Positions 54,811 to 64,000 of a stretch of DNA of 64,000 nt are shown one piece after another. How positions within the stretch are numbered: the stretch's first letter is position 1; each line of letters starts with the position of its first letter. The translations under genes and the position numbers were made by a program. This DNA comes from Hexactinellida sp. DTS-2022 (taxonomy: Eukaryota; Porifera; Hexactinellida), in assembly GCA_028753945.1 (NCBI GenBank), contig JAPNXP010000013.1, positions 930,001 to 994,000 of the forward strand, written 5' to 3'. The notes below the pieces were generated by a model that was not told where the DNA came from, searched no databases, and was given only the letters and a program-made list of their open reading frames with translations.

Positions 54811-55720
54811 CTAATTAGTGTCTACAAAATAGCTTTCCCGTATAATTCGTATTAGTAAATATCTAATATACTTAAGTATTACTATTTCGCTATGTAACGA
54901 TAGAACTAATAATTTCATAAGATTATACGGGAGCATAGTCGAGTTTGGAAACTTTGGTCTTCTAATTCCATCGTAGTAGTACCATTCGTTTTTTTCAATG
55001 AATCTTTGGTAAAAGTGGTTTGAACTATGTACTGTATAGCCCAGTAGAGAAAATGTTATAGGTATATCTTTACGGCGAATAAAAATTGACGTGTTTATCC
55101 CTCTAGCATCATCGAGAGATAAGTGACTAACTTCCATAAAAAGAGCAAAGGATTTTCCATAAATTGGAAATCTATGTTCTCTAGAATGGCTGTACTTTGG
55201 GTGTTTTTATTTGACTGTCAATAGATATTTGACAATTCTCAACAAACTTGACACTGGTTGATAAGTTGAGACTTCTCTCATATATTGCAAAACAGTTCCA
55301 ACACTACTATTAGTATGAGACTTTATATTTATCTGAACCTGTAGCAGCCTCAAGAAATCCTAGAAGGGGCCTTTCAAAACCGAAATAATCATAAGTATAA
55401 TCATTTTGTTTGGTGACTTTGAGTTTGGAAGCTAGCCAGAGTTTAGTTGCATTGAAATCTCCGGATCCTATTAGTTGGAAGATTCTTCTGTTATAATTTC
55501 ATCATTTCTATTAATGAGATTTTGAATATCCACCATATTTAAGCTGATAAATGCCATCAAGCTATCGATTTAGCATGTATTAGTAAATCGATTTGATTTA
55601 CAGTGCCCTGCCCATTTAGGCACATCTTCTCTAATGCAGCTAGATAAGAGGTTTCCGCTTGTGACTCGGTTGAATTGATGGGAGTACCAAATTTTGTTTC
55701 CAACATAGGAACAATATTAA
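54811..55720 (-). pseudogene. Decayed mobile-element-type ORF with NHFYQRF...WYYYDG motif
   Basis: The 108-residue frame at 54811-55137 contains SSNHFYQRFIEKNEWYYYDG, resembling the HF...W.YDG ending of protease-like ORFs found in mobile elements. Upstream on the same strand (to about 55720) open fragments are separated by stops. I do not recognise the family with certainty. Confidence 0.4.
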
Positions 55721-55730
55721 TTTACTTATA

Positions 55731-55855
55731 CAGAGATCATCGGCGTTTGTTTTAAATAACCTGGCTAGTTTTTACCAATGGTGTTTTTTTATAAACATAA
55801 AAATCAATCGGTAGAAAGTAGCCAGGTTTTTTAATACAAACGCCGATGATCGCTG
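55731..55855. mobile_element. 125-bp TA-target MITE
   Basis: CAGAGATCATCGGCGTTTG to CAAACGCCGATGATCGCTG, bordered by TA; about 40-bp arms containing AACCTGGCTA. Confidence 0.9.
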
Positions 55856-56136
55856 TATATGTAAACTCGAACAATAATATCACTTATTACAGGATAAACG
55901 ATTTTTGTAGCATAGTCCATCGCTTTTTTATCCCAATAGGTCGCATGTGCCCTGTCTTCATCAGTTGTAAGCCAATATTTCACATTCGTATTCATTGCTT
56001 CTTTATACCACTGGATAAGCGTTTCAATTATGTCATAAGAATCTCAAGAAAATTTCGGGCTAATGGGGAAAAGGTTTGTTTTTAAATTTAGTGTTCTTAA
56101 ACTCGACATATTTAACCCAAACCTTTATACATAGTA

Positions 56137-57005
56137 CCAGTTTGCTAACTTGACACGTTTGAGAACATTGTATTTGCCCAGATTTTTCACTATTTTCACA
56201 TTTGAAGAGAACGCACTATCTTGATTAGATGGATTGACACAATTATATACTTGTCCTTACAAACAAATTTAGATTAGGTTTCCAAAGAGACATTTCCTAG
56301 TCTGACATATTTCGATTTAAGCCATTCTTCTATAATCGATTAAATACTTTTTGAGAGACAAAAATAATTATCCACAGTAATTGGTTCTTATACTCCATTC
56401 CATTGTGACTGCCAGGTGGCTTGGGTTAGTCATGCTGTTAACAATCTAGGTAGGATAGTTACTGGCACGTGTGAAACTCCTTCCAGTTTGAATGGAAAAT
56501 CAATAAGTGATAGTTCCAATTACGTTAACTGTTCAATCCAATCATATCTTTGTTTCAATGTTACATTCACTTGTCCTCCTGAGAGCATTTGTGTTAACAC
56601 TGCAGAAAGTGCTTACTGTGACTGTTTAGAATTTTAGATGAATACATACGAAATGCAACCAACAACTTATGTGTGGATACAAACGAGTGCACTGGCACCA
56701 ACTACTGTGAACATAACTGTACTAACACAGTTGGTTCCTATTCATGTTCCTGTTTACCTGGATTCACTCTTAACCCCCCTAACTCCTGTGAAGATATTGA
56801 CGAGTGCACTGGTACCAACATTTGTGAGCATAACTGTTTTCATACAGTTGGTTCCTATTCATGTTCCTGTTTGCTTGCACGTCTGGACTCTGGATTCGCT
56901 ATACTACTCGGTCTACTCCGCTGTCTCTCTTCCCGAGTTAGTCCGCTTACGTCTTCGATACCTTTCGCTATAGTCTGTCTCTTGCTTTTCTCACTCCTCC
57001 TATAG
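56137..57005 (+). pseudogene. LRR/EGF family pseudogene, opposite strand to its paralogs
   Basis: Starts inside the LRR region: FANLTRLRTLYLPRFF and FTFEENALS, then a stop at 56220. Scattered LRR fragments follow to 56400. FHCDCQVAWVSHAVNN with CETPSSLNGKS (LRR cap) reads from 56398. The first EGF ends early in CDCLEF and a stop at 56635. One frame over, [15 protein letters not shown] and a second calcium-binding EGF follow, then a hydrophobic tail ending at 57005. Stops and frame changes rule out a working product. It has two calcium-binding EGF modules, against four and none in the intact paralogs. Confidence 0.88.
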
Positions 57006-57034
57006 GATAGTATTGTGCTTGTCAGGATTGCTAC

Positions 57035-57063
57035 CTCTATTAGTAGTGGTACTACTAATAGAG
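57035..57063. repeat. 29-bp palindrome
   Basis: CTCTATTAGTAGT, a 3-base centre, then its complement; just downstream of the pseudogene. Confidence 0.9.
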
Positions 57064-57137
57064 AATTATGCGCAATTATTTATAGAATTGTATCTTGTTT
57101 TGCTATTAACTAACTATACATACTAGTAAAACAAGAT

Positions 57138-57193
57138 CATAAAACGATTACGAATATATACAACTAGTTGTATATATTCGTAATCGTTTTATG
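57138..57193. repeat. Perfect 56-bp palindrome
   Basis: Begins CATAAAACGATTACGAATAT; exact self-complement with no spacer, centred on CTAG at 57164-57167. Confidence 0.95.
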
Positions 57194-57959
57194 ACTTTCC
57201 ATTATTGTTTATAATTGTACTTGTCTTTTGATTAAACTAATTTTGATTGTTATGATATTGTGAATTTCCCCATTCATCTTGTCAACTTTTCCAAAACCGC
57301 GAGATTTAAGAAGCGCGCTTCTACTTTCGAACCGGACAAATAATCAGATCTTTGTAAGGTTCTTATTCAGAGATTATTTAAGTTTATGGGATCTAGAAGT
57401 AGAAGTTTCCTTTGTAAGGAAATTATTTTCGACACAGGTTGAAAAAATTATAAATAAAAAACTTTGTAGTATTTAAATTTTTTTTAATAAAATCATGATT
57501 TTTATATGTAAATCAAATCATTGATTTCAAACAACTCAGTCATATTAACGAGAATTAAATGTAATACAGTGGATGTCTGTTATTAGGCACATCGTCGGGA
57601 ACTGCACTTGATGTGCTTATAACCGGCATGTTTTTATAACCAACATAAATTATATAGGGTATATTGCAACCGTTTTCCAACATAGTGTTCCTATAACCGA
57701 CATCTATAGTATATCTGGGTTGATTAATCATATTTTAACACTTTAATAAGAGGAAACATTAATAATCCAATTTTTATTTTTTTTAATATTTGAGTAACAA
57801 ACGAAGTATAAAAGTGCAGAAACAAAATAAGTTTGAGAAATAATAAATAAGTAAAAAGTCACATGGGAATGAGTAAAGAGGTGAAAATGTTAGAGACTAA
57901 GAAGATTCGAAATAAGTAAATAATGTAGTGAGAAATAAATAAGTTAGTTATCTACTATC
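57194..57959. other. Intergenic; MITE at 57567-57709
   Basis: 57567-57709 starts CAGTGGATGTCTGTTATTAG after TA and matches the 11364-11488 family (CACATCGTCGGGAACTGCAC in both). 57840-57959 is conserved 3' flank of the LRR/EGF genes (AGAAGATTCGAAA near 57900). Confidence 0.65.
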
Positions 57960-59258
57960 CTATACGAGGAGTGACATAAGTAAGAGACAGACTATACCGA
58001 AAGATATTGAATAAGTAAGCTGACTTACTCCGGAGGAGATACAGGTTAGTAGATCAGGTTGCACTGTATATCCAGATAAACATTCACAGTAAGCACTGTC
58101 TGCTGTGTTAACACAATTAATGCCAGAAGGACAAATGAACGTATCATTGAAGCAATGGTAGGATTGATTATTGGGACAGTTAAGGTAATTGGAACTGTCA
58201 CTTATTAAGTTTCCATTCAAGTTAGAAGGGGTTTCACAAGTGCCACCAACTTGCCAACCAAGATTATTAAAAACATGACTAACCCATGCCATCTCGCAGT
58301 CACAATGGAATGGATTAGAATATGCGGATAAATCGACTAAATCTTTTTGTCTCTCAAAAAATCTTTGTTTGAGTGTAGTTAAAGAAGAATCGCTTGATGT
58401 GAATTGTGTTAGATTAGGAAAGGTCTCATTTAAAATCACATCGAAAATTGTAGGTATTACCCGAATAAATAATATTGTCAATCCATCTAATCCAGATAGT
58501 GCGTTCTCTTCAAATGTGAAATTAGTGAAAAAATAGGCCAAATGCAATGATGTCAAACTTGTATAGCTAGCAAACTGGTAACTATAGAGGTGTTGTATTC
58601 CTTCCAGATATAAATAATAATTAGGAGTATCATTATCGAAACTGCTGGGAATAACACGATACCACTGTGCGTCTTCTGATTGATACAATGATAAAATATT
58701 CAAGTTAGGTAGAATAAACATGGACGGCAGAATGGTTACGACACTAGGTAGCGTAAGCTGGTCGAGACTCAGTTGTGTTAAATTTGTCGAGTTTAAGTAA
58801 GGAAAGCGATCGAATACAACATATCGTATAGTGTGTGTTGCAACGCTTGGGAAGTAGTTAAAGTAAGCATAAGGACAATATATAACAGCCGAACTGGATC
58901 CATATAAATATAGAATTCGGATGTCAAATTGAGTCTTGTTGAATTCAATGGAGCTTGTAGTGTAAACATAGATATCGAGTCTCGTTATACCTCCAGCTAT
59001 ATCCAGTGTTATAGTTTCATTATTTGCAGGAAAATACACTTTAAGGCTAATATAAGTTATTCCTACCTGTGCTAATTCAGTAGAACACTTCTCTATAAGG
59101 TAGCTTGCCCTGTTACCGTTAGATGCCCTGATTTCACAGGAACTGTAAGTAGCGCCAGTAAAACAAGTTAATTCTGCCTCGTCGCAAATTCCGTGTACCA
59201 CAGGGGTATAACTGCAGAGCAGCAGGAAAATAGGAATCGATAGGATTGTTAGAAACAT
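57960..59258 (-). CDS. Secreted/membrane LRR protein with one EGF module
   Basis: 432 residues, single exon; paralog of 36916-38685. It shares the signal peptide (FLTILSIPIFLLLCS), the whole LRR region, the LRR cap (FHCDCEMAWVSHVFNNLGW, CETPSNLNGNL), one EGF module (CECLSGYTVQPDLLTC) and the hydrophobic tail (SISFGIVCLLLMSLLV). The four calcium-binding EGF modules of the paralog are absent, with a clean join, so module number varies within the family. The likely role is cell-surface recognition or adhesion; the hydrophobic C-terminus fits a GPI signal or a membrane segment. Confidence 0.85.
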   Translation of the reverse strand: MFLTILSIPIFLLLCSYTPVVHGICDEAELTCFTGATYSSCEIRASNGNRASYLIEKCSTELAQVGITYISLKVYFPANNETITLDIAGGITRLDIYVYTTSSIEFNKTQFDIRILYLYGSSSAVIYCPYAYFNYFPSVATHTIRYVVFDRFPYLNSTNLTQLSLDQLTLPSVVTILPSMFILPNLNILSLYQSEDAQWYRVIPSSFDNDTPNYYLYLEGIQHLYSYQFASYTSLTSLHLAYFFTNFTFEENALSGLDGLTILFIRVIPTIFDVILNETFPNLTQFTSSDSSLTTLKQRFFERQKDLVDLSAYSNPFHCDCEMAWVSHVFNNLGWQVGGTCETPSNLNGNLISDSSNYLNCPNNQSYHCFNDTFICPSGINCVNTADSAYCECLSGYTVQPDLLTCISSGVSQLTYSISFGIVCLLLMSLLV

Positions 59259-59966
59259 GAAATATTATAATATTCAAGAAACAAAGTGGAAGGTGAAGTT
59301 TATATAAATAATTATTCAAATTGGTTATTGTAGGAAACTTGTACATTAGTGATATGGGTGTATTATAATAGGAAATCTACGTGATGGTGTAGTATAATAT
59401 AATACAGTTGGTGTTTGCCAATATCAAATTGTTCTATTTGCAAGTTACTTCATTCCCGAAGCGAGCATTTGATAATTAATGCAAATTCTGTTCGTCTAAT
59501 AGCAAGTTTGCCAATTAGCAAGAAAATTTCCTGTAAATGTTACTGTACTATTCATTGCCTGAATCGTCCCCAAAGTGGGAGATTAATCTAAATGCGGGAG
59601 GCTGATGTTCCAAAAACGAGAGAAAAGTGGGTAGCCAAAAGTGGGCCAAATTTTTAGTGTTTAAAGAAATTATGACAATAATACCTTGATTATAGGCATT
59701 ATAAATAAGATTCCTTGTAAACAAACGATTTTTTAAGTAAATCAGCCATCTTCTCCATATTGTAGTATACTGAATACTATAAAACATATCAAATATGATA
59801 AAGCCTACTATCTGATAGATAATTACTGTTATTGGTTTGTAAGTGAATATCTGTTTCATACAAGTATAATGAAAACATTTGGAAGTTGGAACATTTTACA
59901 AAGTTGATGATGATGTCAATTCTATTATTCAAAATAATAACGTAAATACTACACGTATTCCTAATA
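59259..59966. other. Upstream of LRR/EGF gene, no other gene
   Basis: 59259-59380 resembles the 5' flank of the paralog (GTACATTAGTGATATGGGTG in both, near 38770 and 59341). 59485-59545 is a fragment of the GCGTAATAGCAAGT MITE family. Confidence 0.6.
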
Positions 59967-60424
59967 GTAGGGCAGATTAGCTTATGCATGTGGACATCCC
60001 GGACCAAAGCACCAAATTTTTTCACATATTGACCATTGCTTGGGCACTCGATTTTTGGTAGGATCCACTTCCGCCGGATACATCATGACCTCCATCAGGC
60101 ATTTTCAAAATGACCACATTAATATTATTCGGACAAAAGCCCGCATTCACGAACTCATATCAAATGACTTCGTATATGGTTATTATATGCATAGTTGTAC
60201 TCAGAACAGTGTGCGCTGTCGAAAGATGGGTCACTTGGTAGGGTTGCTATGATTTCTGAGAATGGAATGTTCAACATTCCACCGTTGTCAAGGAAACTTT
60301 TTAATCTGAATATGGTCATGTGACCCCTCTAATTAACGGAAATTCCATGCTGATTACGAATATCTTATTTCTAGATTGGACTAAATATCACTTGAAAAGT
60401 TATATTACATTTAGTGGTTAATGA

Positions 60425-61220
60425 TTAGCTAGTAAAAGTAATAAAGTGAGAATTGTGTGAATACTGTGATGGTATACTAAAAATTATGGTTCGTACCATG
60501 TCACTAAAAATATTTTGCTTCTCACAGTTACAACTACAAAGTTCTGTGCATATCCAACGCGCTTTTCTGCACGCGCATCTACCGCCAAAGTCACTTCTAC
60601 TCTTGAAACTACATTTTACGAATTCACTGCATGCTTTTGAAGCCACAAGTAACTGTTCCATACAGGAACCCATGATTGGGTTTTATCATCAATAGTCTAC
60701 TACAAATTACTTGCTTTATCATTTAGAATATCTGTAAAGCGTTCCAGCAGTAAAATGCTGAGCATCGAATTCTACTTTTGTATAAGGGTTGAGTGCCATG
60801 TAGGTAAAGGCTAATGTCACATCATGATAACAGTTTCAAACCTCCCATGCTGACTTCTTGCCTCTCCCAAAGAATGCAGATGTAGTATCACATCCCGTGA
60901 AACAATGGGAAACAGGAAGGGCCCGAGATTTCTCTCTTCCTACTTCTTCGTAGATTGCTATGATATGATAGTATGTAAAAGTTCTTTCCTGTACCAAAAA
61001 GCTAACCCAAATGTTCACATTTTTGCATATGGTAATCAAGTGGTGTAACTTTCCATGTCAACTCCGCGCACTAGACATTTAGTATAGTTATTGAGAATGG
61101 CATCCTGTAAATGGATCAGAAGTCTAGTGTCAGCTTCCCCATGATCACATAGTAATAGTGCCATAGAACGATCACTTCCTCGAAGAATAGCTGTGACACC
61201 AGTCGTGATGATTATTGATA
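60425..61220 (-). pseudogene. PIN-like/CXC transposon protein, decayed copy 2
   Basis: Reading minus: VNIWVSFLVQERTFTYY and GREKSRALPVSHCFTGCDTT with FFGRGKKSAWEV at 60836-61039, then ASKACSEFVKCSFKSR and GGRCACRKARWICTELCSC at 60560-60660. It has the same order as copy 1 at 16080-17370. The segment between the two blocks is shorter than in copy 1. Frame breaks remain, so it is inactive. Confidence 0.65.
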
Positions 61221-61797
61221 CTCCTGAGGATGTATATGTCCCATACTAATACTATATCAACTCTTTTTGGTGTTTGATAGTTGGTTAATGATGTATGGGA
61301 CACGTAGGCGTCAAGTTTTGGAAATATAATCAAAGATGGGGGGCCACTTGGGGGGTCTGGGGGGCCACCGGGAGGTTTACTAAATATTTCCAGATTTGTT
61401 TCTTCAGAAACTAAATCTGAATATAATGAGTAAACAAACGTGATTCTCACCCTCTATCATCCCTTGGTCGATCAAAATGACCACTTTCATATAAAATATA
61501 AATCAACCGACAGGCCCGGGAGTCGTCCCCCCCCGAAACCCCAAAATTTGCGCCTATGATGGGACAAATACTTGATTAGCATAAAGTCCGCTTTATTTTA
61601 TTTTGGCTACATAGAAAATTGAAACGAAGGGACATGATAGATAAATTTATGGCATATCCACTTTTCATTCTTAAGCTAGCTAATCATTAACCACTAACCC
61701 TAAATGTAATATAACTTTTCAAGTGATATTTAGTCCAATCTAGAAATAGGATATTCGTAATCAGCATGGAATTTCCGTTAATTAGAGGGGTCACATG

Positions 61798-61957
61798 CAT
61801 AGGCGTCGTAAATGCAAAGGTCAATCCTTCGGGCCGCCCGGAAATTCCGGGTAATGTCCGGGTAAACTCCGGGTAAACTCCGGGTATAGCATTAGTAGCA
61901 TAGGGGCAACCCTTCCGGGCCGCCCGGACATTTCCCGGGCGGGTTACGACGCCTATG
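61798..61957. mobile_element. 160-bp hAT MITE with in-window empty sites
   Basis: CATAGGCGTCGTAA to TTACGACGCCTATG, flanked by GTCACATG at 61790-61797 and 61958-61965. The paralogous arms at 17533 and 60318 read GGGGTCACATGACC (or inverse) without insertion. Internal repeats of CTCCGGGTAAA and GGGCCGCCCGGA. Confidence 0.95.
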
Positions 61958-62325
61958 GTCACATGACCATATCAGATTAAAAAGTTTCCTTGACAACGGT
62001 GGAATGTTGAACATTCCATTCTCAGAAATCATAGCAACCCTACCAAGTGACCCATCTTTCGACAGCGCACACTGTTCTGATTACAACTATGCATATAATA
62101 ACCATATACGAAGTCATTTGATATGAGTTCGTGAATGCGGGCTTTTGTCCGAATAATATTAATGTGGTCATTTTGAAAATGCCTGATGGAGGTCATGATG
62201 TATCCGGCGGAAGTGGATCCTACCAAAAATCGAGTACCCAAGCAATGGTCCATATGTGGAAAAAATTTGGTGCTTTGGTCCGGGATGTCCACATCCTTTC
62301 AAAATATGGGCTTAAGCTGCCCTAC

Positions 62326-63072
62326 TATAATTCTATTTGTAATAATTAATCTTTAATTAATTTAAACATTTAAAGTCTTCACAAATTCAAAGATTAATTA
62401 AATTATATTACACTAAGATGAAATGTAATTTGAATATTGAAATTCTACTTAGATTAAACATTGGGGAAGTGTAATCAGAAGGAGCACACACCCATCCCGT
62501 CTGTGAGGGGCTTTTTTTTCTCATAATTTTGAAACATAAAGTACTTAGAGATTATAAATAATACTCAATTAATTAACATAAGTATTTGCATTGTTTTACA
62601 AAGTTGGATTCGGGTAATAGATTTACCGCTGCTAATATCGGTTAACGGTTACAGATTTATTGACTTTCTAACCGACTTGTCAAATGATATGTGTTTTTAT
62701 ATTCTTAGATAACAGAGTAAATTACGTACTACGTGTATAGATATTGTCTATAAATTACAAAATAAATATTTTTTCTATGCTATATAATAAAGCAGCATTG
62801 TTCCGTCATATAATCAATGTACTGTAAGAATATACTATATGGGCTTTTAAACCATACAGAAATAGACAGTCTACTTAAAGAAAGTCATAGAAATCACATG
62901 AGATAGTATCCCAATAATATCTGAATATAAAAGTAACAAATAACAAGTAAGTAGATTTATTATCAAATATTAATGAGTGTAGAAAGAATAATACATAAAT
63001 GAAACAATTAAGAAGAGATTGAGCATAGGAAAGTGAAAAATTCACGAAAAATAAGAAAAATAATCAAATATT
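62326..63072. other. Intergenic; duplicated LRR/EGF 3' flank
   Basis: 62875-63060 matches 36528-36840, the region downstream of the first LRR/EGF gene, without the MITE. 62600-62690 has worn GGTTAACGG repeat sequence. No gene. Confidence 0.6.
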
Positions 63073-63196
63073 AAATCTAAAATTAGAGCTGTGCCGAGTG
63101 CATTTTCATTTGGAGGAGTGTACTACATTTGGGGTTCAATTACAAATAGTGCCTCCATAAAGAAAATACCGTAGGCACAGCTGTAATAATAGATTT
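63073..63196. mobile_element. Compact MITE with GCTGTGCC ends
   Basis: AAATCTAAAATTAGAGCTGT at the left and ACAGCTGTAATAATAGATTT at the right; short relative of the 9158-11793 element. Confidence 0.7.
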
Positions 63197-63263
63197 TTTC
63201 TTCTAAGGCTGAAATTAATTTAAATGTAGCGAGCCCTTCGTCTCGTTATAATACCTGGCCTTC

Positions 63264-63711
63264 AGTGGCGGCGCCACGGGGTGGACTGGGGTGGACTTGT
63301 CCACCCCACCTTCCCGAGGGGTTAGACTTTCTACATAGCCTAAATTTGATTTTCCACATTTGTAATACTTAGGAATTCTGTGAAAATATTGCATCTCAAG
63401 ATATATTATTTGTTTTTAACTATTTCCACATTTTATATTTATTACACTATCATTCAATTACCCTTGTTTTCGATTTATATATTAATTCGAACTTTTTCCA
63501 TCATGACATCATTTTTTGCGTTGGTCCCATTATCTATTAATTGATGTTCTGAGTTTAATTAATTAACAATTACCTTCGCGACTCAATGTCAGAATTGAGA
63601 TTGGAAAATCTTGTACAAATAAGCATTGAACGAGATATGGCAGACAGGATAGAACTTGATAGCCTCATGGAGAAATTTAAAACAGTTGGAAGTCGAAAAC
63701 TACCAATCTGA
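63264..63711 (+). pseudogene. hAT element fragment with transposase C-terminus
   Basis: A CAGTGGCGGCG end at 63264 is followed by non-coding sequence and, from ATG 63586, a 41-residue frame (MSELRLENLVQISIERDMAD) that resembles the end of hAT/ZMYM1-type transposases (ERLS.LA.LSI). The other terminus is not visible. Confidence 0.5.
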
Positions 63712-64000
63712 CAAACAATTATTCAAGAAACCTATATACGTACCTTTTAAAGTAAATAATTACTTACTAATTGAGTGGATTAAATTTTTTCGTTATTAGT
63801 TTGATTTTTTTAGGGCTTGGAAATAAGTCTAAATTTACATTACAGCTAGAAGATGGACATTTTCCGCTAATATAGAGGGGAAATACATAAATGAAACAAA
63901 TAAAAAAGGATGTTATAAATAAAAAGTTAGGGTCAATGAAATCATTGAAATAAATAAAAAGATATGGATTCGAAAAGAATAGTAACTATAAAATAAGTTT
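63712..64000. other. Probable 3' flank of a further LRR/EGF paralog
   Basis: The last 50 bases (GATTCGAAAAGAATAG, ending AAAATAAGTTT) align with 57904-57947, which lies just before the C-terminal end of the LRR/EGF gene at 57960. Confidence 0.5.

Larger units (their letters stand above)
59967..62325. mobile_element. Second copy of the PIN-like/CXC transposon
   Basis: GTAGGGCAGATTAGCTTATG to GGGCTTAAGCTGCCCTAC, bordered by TA. The arms match each other and those of 15194-17899. The interior gene is in reverse orientation at 60425-61220. A 160-bp hAT MITE is nested at 61798-61957. Confidence 0.88.

Overview
The window is nuclear DNA of an early-branching animal, most likely a demosponge (inference, moderate confidence). 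It is AT-rich, its short GT-AG introns interrupt animal-type genes (TEAD/Scalloped, RhoGAP, caspase, SH3-SH2 module, NHL-repeat protein, LRR/EGF surface proteins, a PA14-containing B4GALNT-type glycosyltransferase, dynein light chain), and the intergenic space is packed with nested DNA transposons and MITEs. There are no bacterial operon features, rRNAs, tRNAs or CRISPR arrays that I can support.

Layout. 1-1.2 kb: decayed P-element-type transposase. 2.1-7.9 kb: exons of a TEAD factor, its intron split by a 3.5-kb long-TIR element, followed by a broken RhoGAP. 8.2-9.1 kb: coding minisatellite. 9.1-18.7 kb: nested mobile elements (hAT, TA-target TIR elements, Mutator-like MITEs). 19.0-24.7 kb: an apparently intact Ginger1 DNA transposon, with integrase-type DDE transposase, GPY/F motif and OTU protease, perfect 128-bp TIRs and a 4-bp target duplication. 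26-27.8 kb: single-exon glycosyltransferase. 30.5-33.9 kb: protein with 39 tandem 13-residue repeats and a CAP-Gly-like C-terminus. 36.9-38.7, 56.1-57.0 and 58.0-59.3 kb: LRR/EGF surface-protein family (two intact genes, one pseudogene, with a further copy probably just beyond the window end). 38.9 kb: dynein light chain pseudogene. 39.9-43.6 kb: large TIR element whose arms carry 10-bp satellite DNA. 43.6-47.4 kb: five exons that join in phase into a caspase-SH3-SH2 protein. 47.8-53.1 kb: NHL protein, small helical protein and a PfkB sugar kinase. 54-64 kb: LRR/EGF relatives, decayed mobile elements and a second copy of the element seen at 15.2-17.9 kb.

The strongest novelty candidate is the caspase-SH3-SH2 gene (43626-47352). 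It has all-phase-2 introns, and its first intron is largely made of about 15 tandem copies of its own splice junction. Second is the complete Ginger1 element, whose insertion is verified by a paralogous empty site inside the same window. Several other insertions (61798-61957, 36576-36680, 10375-11164, 15194-17899) can also be verified against uninterrupted paralogous copies here. Single-base indels break several otherwise conserved exons, so either pseudogenes or assembly errors are present. Everything is from reading the sequence by eye; no searches were run.
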